Positions 54,785 to 62,689 of a stretch of 64,000 nucleotides of DNA are shown piece after piece. Below the pieces are notes generated by a model. That model made no database searches and was not told the origin of the DNA. It saw only the letters and a list, made by a program, of their open reading frames with translations. Position 1 is the stretch's first letter. Each line of letters opens with the position of its first letter. Made by a program: the position numbers and the translations under genes. Origin of the DNA: an uncultured Eubacteriales bacterium (lineage in GTDB: Bacteria; Bacillota; Clostridia; Oscillospirales; CAG-272); contig CAKRQU010000001.1 in the NCBI GenBank assembly GCA_934394585.1, positions 66,369 through 130,368 on the forward strand. Direction: 5' to 3'.

Positions 54785-55754
54785 AGCTTTCGCGTATCCT
54801 TTCGATTATCTTCTCCGCCGACTGCCCTGCGGCTCGTCCGGCAATTATTATGCGTATGTTTTTGACTTCATTTTCCGTCGCGCACAGATACCAAAGCAGT
54901 GAAGCCGAACCGAAAACACTGTGCTTGTACTTTTCACAGCTTTCGGCAAAGGCGGCGTCCATAATACGCTCCGTTTCGGAAAAGGACGGAAAGCCCTCCG
55001 CCGGAAGCTTCTTCCCAAGCGACGTTTTAAGAGTAAGCGCCAAAAGTGCGCCTTCCCCTTCGGACACAGCTTCGGCAAGTGCCGATTTCTCCACAAATCC
55101 ACCGTCGGATGATGCAGATTCGAAAAAGGCTCTGTCCTTGCCCATTCTTATAATTCTCAGCGCCGTAAGAATGTTCATCATGTCGATACGGTTTTTAACA
55201 TAATCCGCTATGACTTCGTCCTTACATTCGCGGGCAAGCGAAAGCATATCCTCGCAACAGGCGCGGTCAAGGCAAAGGTCTATCAGCTGAGGATCAGCCG
55301 TTTCTGAATATTCCTTCAATGCCTCTGCGGCTGCCTTTGCCATATGCTCCGGAAATACGGAAAAATCACGGTCATGCACGGCTTTTTCAACCTGCTTTTC
55401 GCTTATGCTTCCGCACGGAGAATAAAGCGCCGAAAAATCAAATCCGGAAATAAATTCGCACTTTATCGCAGCTTTAAGACTGTTACAGTCATATGGATAT
55501 CTCAATGCGAAAAACAGCTTCGGCTCAGGCGCTATATCCGATATAAATCCGAAAGCGCCTTCAAGCTTTTTTTCAAGCGACGGGAAAACGCCGTCCGAAA
55601 CATCGTAGCCGAATTCGCCGAGCATCCTCGCAAACGCTTCTTCTCCGGGAGTCGCCGCAAGACGGATATATTTATCGCGTCCCATAAGCGCTCCGTCCAC
55701 CGAGTGGACTCTTGCCGCTGCGTAAACATATTCGGTTTCACGGATCTTTTTCAT
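54777..55754 (-). CDS. atpC: V/A-type ATPase subunit C (V0 d-type)
   Basis: This all-helical 325-residue socket between the K ring and the central stalk is recognised by the repeated pattern YAAARVHSVDGALMGRDKYI, YPYDCNSLKAAIKCEFI and LMWYLCATENEVKNIRIIIA-like ends (here LLWYLCATENEVKNIRIIIA). It lies between E and F as in other clostridial operons. Divergence is high, as usual for subunit C. Confidence 0.9.
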   Translation of the reverse strand: MKKIRETEYVYAAARVHSVDGALMGRDKYIRLAATPGEEAFARMLGEFGYDVSDGVFPSLEKKLEGAFGFISDIAPEPKLFFALRYPYDCNSLKAAIKCEFISGFDFSALYSPCGSISEKQVEKAVHDRDFSVFPEHMAKAAAEALKEYSETADPQLIDLCLDRACCEDMLSLARECKDEVIADYVKNRIDMMNILTALRIIRMGKDRAFFESASSDGGFVEKSALAEAVSEGEGALLALTLKTSLGKKLPAEGFPSFSETERIMDAAFAESCEKYKHSVFGSASLLWYLCATENEVKNIRIIIAGRAAGQSAEKIIERIRESYV

Positions 55755-55779
55755 AAATGCCGTGCCTCCATAGATTATT

Positions 55780-56364
55780 TTATCCGAAAAGCGCCGCCGT
55801 CACTGCGGGTAAAAGCGCCTCTCTTTTCTGTGCTATCAGTTTTTCGGGCGTACAGTTTATCTCAACGCGTCCCGTTTTGAGTATGAATCCCGCGTCGATA
55901 CCGTCTGTCTCCGTTATTTCGGAAACCTCAACGCCTGAGCTTTTTACAAGCTCTTCGCCGCTTGCGGGTGCGTTTTTTGCCACCGTAAGATAGAGCTTTT
56001 CGCCCTTTACTGCTTCGTCGGATGCGGCGTCCGAAAGAAGCCCCGCCATAATCTGTGTGTATTTTTTCTTATCCATCGAAGAAAAGCTTTTCGCCGCGCG
56101 ACAAAGCACGGAATCTATAAGCGCTCTCTTCTGCGAAAGAAGCTCGTCGCGACAAGCCGTTCCGGCGCGATTCTCAGCGCGCAAACGCATTACGCTCTTC
56201 TCTGCGGCAGCTTTTTCTTTTGCGCGCTTGTCAAGCTCGGCACAAGCTGCGGCACAGGCTTCTTCGATTTCTTTTATCTTATCGTCATATTCGGCGCGAA
56301 GCACATTTTCCGATGCGAGCGCCTCTGCGTCGATACGGGCGATTATCTCGTCTATACCGCTCAT
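55780..56364 (-). CDS. atpE: V/A-type ATPase subunit E (peripheral stalk)
   Basis: This is a 194-residue peripheral-stalk subunit. The N-terminal half is a long alanine- and glutamate-rich coiled coil (KIKEIEEACAAACAELDKRA). The C-terminal half is a mixed domain ending with IDAGFILKTGRVEINCTPEK, typical of E subunits that bind subunit B. It is separated from K by 3 nt. Confidence 0.92.
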   Translation of the reverse strand: MSGIDEIIARIDAEALASENVLRAEYDDKIKEIEEACAAACAELDKRAKEKAAAEKSVMRLRAENRAGTACRDELLSQKRALIDSVLCRAAKSFSSMDKKKYTQIMAGLLSDAASDEAVKGEKLYLTVAKNAPASGEELVKSSGVEVSEITETDGIDAGFILKTGRVEINCTPEKLIAQKREALLPAVTAALFG

Positions 56365-56367
56365 ATA

Positions 56368-56877
56368 TCAGCCAACCTTGTAAAGAAGAATGGGAAGCGC
56401 GGATATAAGAAGTGCAAGTATTGCGTACATTTCAACAAGAACTGCACTTGTTATACATTTACCGGATTCTTCGGGACGTTTTGCAACTACCGATATACCT
56501 GCAACTGCAACTCTTGCCTGTTTTATAGCGGAGAAATAACCCACTATTGCTATGGGAAGCGCCATTGCTCCTATGAGAACGCCGTCAAAAACGGAAAGCT
56601 CTACGGGAGTTGAAAGAATGCCTGTTTTGAGAACGATAAGGAACGCTACGGCGAATCCGTAAATGCCCTGTGTACCGGGAAGAACCTGCAAAAGAAGTGT
56701 TCTGCCGAACTTTGAAGGATCTTCGGCAAGGACTCCGGCGCTGGCTTCAGCAACCATTCCTACGCCCTTGGCGGAACCAATACCGCTGAATATTACAGCG
56801 AGAGCCGCTCCGATAAGCGCAAAGTTTCTTCCGTTGAGCATGGATGCAAGAAAGCTTGCAAATGTTGTGATTTCCAT
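56368..56877 (-). CDS. atpK: V/A-type ATPase membrane ring subunit K, Na+-type residues
   Basis: This is a rotor-ring proteolipid of 169 residues with four membrane helices, a duplication of the two-helix c subunit as in Enterococcus NtpK. The ion-binding Glu lies in the last helix (SAVLVEMYAIL, Glu149). The Na+ ligand set of NtpK also appears: LPGTQGIYGF (Thr69, Gln70, Tyr73) and KQARVAVAGI (Gln120). The first half lacks the carboxylate, so each subunit binds one ion. I chose the ATG at 56877; AAAGGG is upstream. Confidence 0.93.
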   Translation of the reverse strand: MEITTFASFLASMLNGRNFALIGAALAVIFSGIGSAKGVGMVAEASAGVLAEDPSKFGRTLLLQVLPGTQGIYGFAVAFLIVLKTGILSTPVELSVFDGVLIGAMALPIAIVGYFSAIKQARVAVAGISVVAKRPEESGKCITSAVLVEMYAILALLISALPILLYKVG

Positions 56878-56922
56878 ATTTTTATAAACCCTTTCCGGCA
56901 AATGCCTAAAAATTTACTTTGT

Positions 56923-58863
56923 TTATTCGACGTAAACGTCGGTGTATTTAAGGTCGGGAGAGGCAGGTTCAAAATGCCTTCCGCCATCCTCATAGAATTT
57001 CCCGAAAAACTCAACATACTGAAGTCTGCAGGTGTGAACAAATGCTCCGAGCGCAGAAAGCGCAAGATTCATAAGGTGCCCCAGCGTTCCCACCACTATG
57101 ACAAGTATTATAGTAATTACGGGATTGTTTATGAGCGTTGCAAACGTGTTTACAACGCTTGCTATAACTGCGCCTGCGAGCGCAAGAGCAAATATTCTCG
57201 AATAGGAAAGCAGATCCGAGGCATAGTTTATTATGTCGTAAAGTCCCGCAATACCCGAAAACAGCCTTGCGAATATATTCTTCTTTGCTCTGCCGCGCAT
57301 GGTTATCATCATTAAAAGTCCGACTCCGAGAACAATAAGCCCGATCTTTGACTTGAATCCGAAATATATTCCGGCGCCCGCAAACATTATAAGCCAGCTG
57401 CCAACATCGAATATCGCGCTCTGCCAATCGCCGCGACGGAAACACATAACCATATTTATTATCATTCCGCAGATAAGGTGAGCCGCGCCCACGCCGAGCG
57501 AAATAAGAAGGAAAGTTATGGGTTCTTCAAGAGGATTGCAGAGTATCGCAAGATTATCGAATTTGTGTGAACCCGAAAGGTTCTGTGCAAGTTTTGCGGG
57601 AAGATCTCCGAAGTATCCGCCGAACAGCACGCCGCATATCATACACGAAATGCCGCATATAACAAACAGCTTCATCATTTTTGCCGTTCCGCCTTTAGGC
57701 TTGAGCAGCTTTGTGCCAAGCGCGCCTATAAGCACAAGCAGAACTCCGTAACCGAGATCGGCAAACATCATTCCGAATATCAGTGCAAAGAACAGTGCAA
57801 CCCAGAATGTCGGATCGAATGAACCGTATTTCGGATAAGAATACATTCCTATTACAAATTCAAACGGGCTTGCAAAGCCGTTGTTTTTAAGCTCTACCGG
57901 CGGATCGTCTCCCTCCGCAGGATCGGCAAGATCGCAGAAACATTCGTATTTGGAAAGCGTCTTTGTAAGCTTGTCCACTTTGTCTTCCGGCACCCACCCC
58001 GTCATTATAACGGTATGTCCCGTTCCGAGCAGCTTCTGCTTTACATTTTCTTCGGCAAGCTCGGTCTTTATCCTGTCATAGGCATATTCAATATCGGGAC
58101 AAAGCGGAGCTATAGCCGCAAGCTCGCTCTTTATCTCATCGGCTCTTGCATCAAGCGCCTTTATCTTTTCTTCGGTTGCTTTTACTTCATCTGCGGCAAG
58201 ACCTGTCTGAGCCGGGAAGTTGTTCTTTATAAATCCGGCGTCCGAAAGCAATGCCGTAAGCTGTTTCTCAACGCTTATATGGCACACAGCCGAAATGTAT
58301 TTTACCGATTTTCCTTCACCGACGGTTTCTATCTGTACTGCGCCAAGCTCTTCTGCCGCTATGGCTGAAAGTCTTTCGATATCGCACGAAACCGGAAGCG
58401 TACCGGCAATGACAGTTGAATTTTTTGTTCCCTCAAAACCGAGCGGAAGATCGTATCCGCTCCATATCGAAACGGAAGCAAGATATGCCGTCTGCTTGTT
58501 TCTTTCGCTTTTCAGCTGATCGGCTTCGGCTTTGAGTGCTGCGGCTTTTTTCGCACCGTCAAGCGCCTTGTCCGTGCGCCTGCCGTCAAACTCGCCTTTG
58601 GACATTTCCCTGCGGGTTTTTATAAATCCTTTTTTATCTGTTCGCATGGGCGAAAGGATTTTCAGCGCCTCCGAAAGCGTTCCCGCATCGGAATTCAGCT
58701 CCGCTATCCTTTCTCCGCAGTCCATACTGCGGATTATGGCGTCGCCTTCGGGCGCGCTGCACTTTTCAACTTCGACGCACGAAAGCCAGATAAGATCCTT
58801 TGCAAGTGCGTCAAGGTCGGAGCGCATCGCCACAAGCGACAGCTTCTTCATACTTTTTATCAT
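56923..58863 (-). CDS. atpI: V/A-type ATPase subunit I (a-type stator)
   Basis: This 646-residue stator subunit has a soluble N-terminal half (residues 1-330, alpha/beta with coiled coil) and about 7-8 C-terminal membrane helices. The membrane half has motifs FGMMFADLGYGVLLVLIGAL and YSRIFALALAGAVIASVVNT, the latter containing the essential Arg of the half-channels. The start overlaps the stop of the upstream stalk gene (ATGA). Confidence 0.95.
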   Translation of the reverse strand: MIKSMKKLSLVAMRSDLDALAKDLIWLSCVEVEKCSAPEGDAIIRSMDCGERIAELNSDAGTLSEALKILSPMRTDKKGFIKTRREMSKGEFDGRRTDKALDGAKKAAALKAEADQLKSERNKQTAYLASVSIWSGYDLPLGFEGTKNSTVIAGTLPVSCDIERLSAIAAEELGAVQIETVGEGKSVKYISAVCHISVEKQLTALLSDAGFIKNNFPAQTGLAADEVKATEEKIKALDARADEIKSELAAIAPLCPDIEYAYDRIKTELAEENVKQKLLGTGHTVIMTGWVPEDKVDKLTKTLSKYECFCDLADPAEGDDPPVELKNNGFASPFEFVIGMYSYPKYGSFDPTFWVALFFALIFGMMFADLGYGVLLVLIGALGTKLLKPKGGTAKMMKLFVICGISCMICGVLFGGYFGDLPAKLAQNLSGSHKFDNLAILCNPLEEPITFLLISLGVGAAHLICGMIINMVMCFRRGDWQSAIFDVGSWLIMFAGAGIYFGFKSKIGLIVLGVGLLMMITMRGRAKKNIFARLFSGIAGLYDIINYASDLLSYSRIFALALAGAVIASVVNTFATLINNPVITIILVIVVGTLGHLMNLALSALGAFVHTCRLQYVEFFGKFYEDGGRHFEPASPDLKYTDVYVE

Positions 58864-59174
58864 TTTCCGGTTATCCCCGCAATTATGATTTCTATAGCCT
58901 TATCGGCATTTTTTTCTGCCCCTGCGCAGTATTCCCGCGCCTGAGCTTTTGCTTTTTCAAGAGACGAAGCAAGATACTCCTCCGCTTCCTTTTCACTTTT
59001 TACACGTTCGGAAGCAACGTATTTATCCGCTTCTTCTTTGGCTCTTTCAACGTCCTTCTCAGCTTTTGCTCTCGACTCCGAAAGCGAAGCCGAAAGCTCC
59101 TCTGAAATCTGTTTTTTGCGTTGCGCAGCGGATATTTCCGCTTCGCGGATGCGATCGATTGATGATTTTGCCAT
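58860..59174 (-). CDS. V/A-type ATPase subunit G/H (peripheral stalk coiled coil)
   Basis: This 104-residue protein is almost entirely charged coiled coil (SSIDRIREAEISAAQRKKQI through KAKAQAREYCAGAEKNADKA), ending with IIAGITGK. It matches the NtpF/AtpH stalk partner of subunit E. I chose the ATG at 59174; an earlier ATG eight codons upstream lacks a site. It is the first gene of the ATPase operon. Confidence 0.88.
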   Translation of the reverse strand: MAKSSIDRIREAEISAAQRKKQISEELSASLSESRAKAEKDVERAKEEADKYVASERVKSEKEAEEYLASSLEKAKAQAREYCAGAEKNADKAIEIIIAGITGK

Positions 59175-59206
59175 TTTTTCACCAACTTTTTCTTTCATTT
59201 AATTAC

Positions 59207-59235
59207 ATTATACCACACGCTTTTGCGTTTGGCAA
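59207..59235 (-). promoter_or_regulatory. Promoter of the V-type ATPase operon
   Basis: TTGCCA (59235-59230), a 17-bp spacer and TATAAT (59212-59207) lie about 35 bp before the first gene. They sit inside the last codons of the upstream gene. Confidence 0.65.
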
Positions 59236-59750
59236 TTGTTTTTTTCCTCAATCCGATGATCAATTACTATGCTTTTGCCCAAAAAACGACGTTTTTTCGT
59301 TTTTATCGGGATCTCGTTTATATACTCGCTCATACGGCGTTTCTCTTCTTTGCCGAAGAGGTTTATTACCTCAACATATTTTTCTCCGTCAAAAAAGGTT
59401 TCCGCGCCTTTCTTTATCGGAACGGCAAGCGTTTCATCGGAAAGCCTCCACGACTGAGCAATCCTTTTGTAGACTTTCAGCTTTCCGTTTTCGGAAAAAA
59501 TTATATCAAGCGTTATGTCCGCCCGCTCGCCACTTTCGTATCTCACTCTCGGAATTATACGAAAAAATATTTTCCTTCCGTCTCCCGCCGACGAAAGCAC
59601 GGCTTTCATCGCATTGTCCGAAAGTTCCTCGTAAAAGGCGGTTATCTTATCGCACCCGACGACCTCCGGATATCCTGCTGAAAACGTGCATACGCCTCCG
59701 CCGCAAAAGCGTTTCTCTTTTTCTTTTTTTCTTATTATAATATTGTTCAT
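59208..59750 (-). CDS. Uncharacterised protein (180 aa)
   Basis: I do not recognise this protein. It has no signal peptide and no membrane helix. The N-terminus is basic (MNNIIIRKKEKEKRFCGGGV). The centre has alternating strands with FYEELSDNAMKAVLSSAGD and RIIPRVRYESGERADITLDI, and the C-terminus is again basic. It loosely recalls DUF3298-like anti-sigma partner domains. GGAG lies before the ATG at 59750. The ATPase promoter overlaps its 3' end. Confidence 0.65.
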   Translation of the reverse strand: MNNIIIRKKEKEKRFCGGGVCTFSAGYPEVVGCDKITAFYEELSDNAMKAVLSSAGDGRKIFFRIIPRVRYESGERADITLDIIFSENGKLKVYKRIAQSWRLSDETLAVPIKKGAETFFDGEKYVEVINLFGKEEKRRMSEYINEIPIKTKKRRFLGKSIVIDHRIEEKNNCQTQKRVV

Positions 59751-59800
59751 AGGCACTCCTCCGATATATTTTATTCGAGAAGACTCGCCTTGATACCGGC

Positions 59801-59832
59801 AAAAAGCGACGCATCTCTTAAATACGTCGCTT
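59801..59832 (-). terminator. Terminator of the leucine-rich-repeat lipoprotein gene
   Basis: AAGCGACG (59804-59811) pairs with CGTCGCTT (59825-59832). On the minus strand it is followed by TTTTT. Confidence 0.75.
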
Positions 59833-59845
59833 ATCTGCATGAATG

Positions 59846-61816
59846 TCAGTCTTTATAATAAGATACTTTAATATTTCCAACTACTTCGCCGAGCACATCA
59901 TAAACATCGGAACGGAATTGCTTGGGAAGATATACCTGTTCAAGAGCCGTGCAACCCGAATCGAATATTTCGGAATCCACAAGCGACGTCCCCTTTGGAA
60001 CGACAAGAACCTTGAGCGAAGAACATGAAGCAAACGCGCCGGCACCTATATACTGAATTGTCGAAGGAAGCTCTATGCTTCCGAGCGCGTAGCAGGCGTT
60101 GAACGCAGACGAGCCTATGCTTATAAGTCCTTCGGGAAGAGTTATTTTCGTAAGTCCGGCACTCATATTGAATGCGCCATCCCTTATCGATTCAACGCTT
60201 GAAGGTATATTTATTTCCGTCACAAGCTTTGTGTTTACAAAAGCGTTATCACCTATGACTTTTACGCCTTCGGGTATTATTATCTCGGTTACAACATTCG
60301 TTATATTATATTTTGTAAGCCATTCGGGACGAAGTCCGTTGGGGCTCGTTGCGACAACGGCATTATCCCAGCCCTTGCAGGCGCCGCCGGCGATCATTCT
60401 CACGCCGTCCGGAACTTCTATTGTCGTTTCTCCGTTCGGAATATAAGACCAAAGCAGAACACCGTCTACAACTTTATATGCGCTTTTTTCGGAGTCAACA
60501 AGCGCGTCATAAAAATCGCTGTATGCCTTTGTGTTGGCAAACGCGTCGGAGCCTACATATTCCACCGTGTCGGGAATAAATATTTCATCCGTTCCGCCGC
60601 AACCGTTGAACGCGCTGGCTCCTATTGTTGTAAGCTTTGTGCAGGGGGTAAGGTCTATTTTTGCAGTTGCACCTATGCCTCCGTTTGCAATATATGTTTC
60701 AAAAGCACTTGATTCAATAACTTCAAGCGTGGAAGGCAGCTTTATGTTTTCAAGCGCATAGCAGTAATAAAATGCCGCCGTCTGAATAGTCGTAACGCCT
60801 TCGGGGATTACTATCGAAGTGAGCTGATCGGCATATTTATAACCGTAAAGCGAATCAGCCGTTCCGTTGGCAGCTTTATCGTTAAAGAACGCCGCACCGC
60901 CGATAACCTTTATTCCTTTGTCGGAAAGGTCTATATATTTAGGTATTACATTGCATTTTATAAGCACGCCGTCGCCGACTATAAGGTAGTCTTCGGTGTT
61001 TTCTCTGTACCACGGCGTATAGTTGAAAGCATTGGGGCCTACGCTTGAAAGCTTTCCGCCTATGCTTATATCAACAAGTGCGGTACAGCCGTAAAACGCC
61101 TCCTGCCCTACCGTTGTAAGACTTTCGGGAAGAACGACCTTACGAAGCGAAATGCAGTTTCCGAATGTGCCAAGTCCTATCGAATCAAGCCTGTCGGCTT
61201 TTGAAAAATCTACATTTGTAAGACTTGAACAGTTGAGGAATGCCATTCCGCCTATATTTTCAAGCGCGGAAGGAGCGATTATTTCTTCAAGTGCAGAGCA
61301 ATAAGTAAAAGCGTCGTGACCGATGCCGGTAACTTTATCTCCGAGAGTTATGCGTTCAAGCGATGTGCAATACGCAAATGCATATGCCGGAACAACAGTT
61401 ATACTTTCCGGAAGCTCTATGCTCTCAAGAGACGTGCAGCCCCAGAATGCGTGAGAACCGAGAGTCTTTACGCCATCCTCAATTATAACTTCTTCAAGAG
61501 AAGTACAGCCGGTAAATGCGGCAGATCCTATCATTTCCACGCTTGCGGGAATAATTATCTTTTTCAGCGTCGTGTCTCCGCCGAAGCACATTTCGCCTAT
61601 TGTGCTTATATTGGACGGAACAGTATAAACTCCGTTTTCATCCGCCTGACCTATGCAGGCTTTAAGCTCGCCGCCCTCGATTTTAATATTTTTATCGACA
61701 GGAGAAGTTGTCTCTGTCGTTGTGGTATCGGTGGTCTGAGCAGGGTTTCCTCCCCCACACGAACACATTACTGTCAAGATCACAACCGCCATTATAAGCG
61801 CAATTATTTTTTTCAC
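59846..61816 (-). CDS. BspA-like leucine-rich-repeat lipoprotein
   Basis: This is a surface lipoprotein of 656 residues. The signal KKIIALIMAVVILTVMCSC gives a lipobox with Cys near residue 19. A Thr-rich linker (TTDTTTTETTSPV) follows, then about 15 BspA-type LRR_5 repeats of 22-23 residues such as CTSLEEVIIEDGVKTLGSHA and CSALEEIIAPSALENIGGMA. Related proteins mediate binding to host or matrix molecules. The start is GTG, chosen because GGGAGG lies 7-9 nt before it; earlier in-frame starts overlap the promoter. Confidence 0.9.
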   Translation of the reverse strand: MKKIIALIMAVVILTVMCSCGGGNPAQTTDTTTTETTSPVDKNIKIEGGELKACIGQADENGVYTVPSNISTIGEMCFGGDTTLKKIIIPASVEMIGSAAFTGCTSLEEVIIEDGVKTLGSHAFWGCTSLESIELPESITVVPAYAFAYCTSLERITLGDKVTGIGHDAFTYCSALEEIIAPSALENIGGMAFLNCSSLTNVDFSKADRLDSIGLGTFGNCISLRKVVLPESLTTVGQEAFYGCTALVDISIGGKLSSVGPNAFNYTPWYRENTEDYLIVGDGVLIKCNVIPKYIDLSDKGIKVIGGAAFFNDKAANGTADSLYGYKYADQLTSIVIPEGVTTIQTAAFYYCYALENIKLPSTLEVIESSAFETYIANGGIGATAKIDLTPCTKLTTIGASAFNGCGGTDEIFIPDTVEYVGSDAFANTKAYSDFYDALVDSEKSAYKVVDGVLLWSYIPNGETTIEVPDGVRMIAGGACKGWDNAVVATSPNGLRPEWLTKYNITNVVTEIIIPEGVKVIGDNAFVNTKLVTEINIPSSVESIRDGAFNMSAGLTKITLPEGLISIGSSAFNACYALGSIELPSTIQYIGAGAFASCSSLKVLVVPKGTSLVDSEIFDSGCTALEQVYLPKQFRSDVYDVLGEVVGNIKVSYYKD

Positions 61817-61850
61817 CTGACGTCCTCCCTTTTTGGTTTTACATTTTTTA

Positions 61851-61878
61851 ATTATATCACAAATGCAGATTTTGTCAA
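61851..61878 (-). promoter_or_regulatory. Promoter of the leucine-rich-repeat lipoprotein gene
   Basis: TTGACA (61878-61873), a 16-bp spacer and TATAAT (61856-61851) lie about 35 bp before the GTG start. Confidence 0.75.
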
Positions 61879-61924
61879 CCAAGCTAGAGTCAAATTCACA
61901 ATATTGTCACAATGAAAGGAAAAT

Positions 61925-61946
61925 GCCGTCCGCGCTTGCGGACGGC
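61925..61946 (-). terminator. Terminator after spoVT
   Basis: GCCGTCCGC-GCTT-GCGGACGGC is a perfect 9-bp stem 18 nt after the stop codon, followed on the minus strand by ATTTTCCTTT. Confidence 0.7.
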
Positions 61947-61963
61947 AGAATATATTCCTTTGC

Positions 61964-62515
61964 TCAGGGTTCAAGCTGTTTGCCCAAAAATCCCGCCGCA
62001 GTCTGAATAAGCTTTACTTCGGTTTCGGCTCCGACCGTATCGCCCTTTCCTTCGGGTGATGCTACTGCCGCTACACAGCCTATAACATCACCTTCCGCAA
62101 AAATAGGCATTGCACATGTTATGTGAAAGCCTTTTGCGTCATCCGTAAGATACAGCTTTTCTTTCTGCTGATTGTAAACATAAAGCGTTCTGCCTTCGAT
62201 TATGCCTTCGGCCTCTGCCGAAAGCTTTTTCTCGATATATTCTTTTTTGGGAATTCCGGCACACGCTATAACACAATCCCTGTCGCATACCGCAACCGGT
62301 ATACCGCATGTTTTATAAAGTGTTTCCGCGTATTCTGCGGCAAAATCCATAAGCTCACCGATAGGCGAATATTTTTTGAATATTACTTCACCCTCTCTGT
62401 CGGTGTATATCTCAAGCGGGTCGCCTTCGCGTATACGCATCGTTCTGCGTATCTCCTTAGGTATAACCACTCGCCCGAGATCATCTATTCTTCTGACGAT
62501 TCCTGTTGCTTTCAT
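61964..62515 (-). CDS. spoVT: Stage V sporulation protein T
   Basis: This is a forespore-specific AbrB-family regulator, controlled in Bacillus by sigma-G. The 183-residue protein has the N-terminal swapped-hairpin DNA-binding domain (MKATGIVRRIDDLGRVVIPK with EIRRTMRIREGDPLEIYT). A C-terminal GAF domain covers about 60-180 (VAVCDRDCVIACAGIPKKEY, AMPIFAEGDVIGCVAAVASP). Length and domain order match SpoVT, not the shorter AbrB. It shows the organism descends from a spore former. GGAGG lies 11 nt from the ATG. Confidence 0.95.
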   Translation of the reverse strand: MKATGIVRRIDDLGRVVIPKEIRRTMRIREGDPLEIYTDREGEVIFKKYSPIGELMDFAAEYAETLYKTCGIPVAVCDRDCVIACAGIPKKEYIEKKLSAEAEGIIEGRTLYVYNQQKEKLYLTDDAKGFHITCAMPIFAEGDVIGCVAAVASPEGKGDTVGAETEVKLIQTAAGFLGKQLEP

Positions 62516-62634
62516 TATATATAAATCCTCCGATATTTACCTTTACGCAAAACGGATGCTTTTTCCGTCTGCCCAATGCTATTCTGTGCATACAAAGAAG
62601 ATTTATACAATATCAGCTGTTTTTTATAAAATTT

Positions 62635-62666
62635 CAGCCTTGTGTTTTTTCACAAGGCTGTTTTTT
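62635..62666. terminator. Terminator between spoVT and the second leucine-rich-repeat gene
   Basis: CAGCCTTGTG (62635-62644) pairs with CACAAGGCTG (62651-62660). The better T-run is on the plus strand, but on the minus strand it also lies just past the stop of the upstream gene. Confidence 0.65.
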
Positions 62667-62689
62667 CAACAATCGCAAAAAACTTTTGG

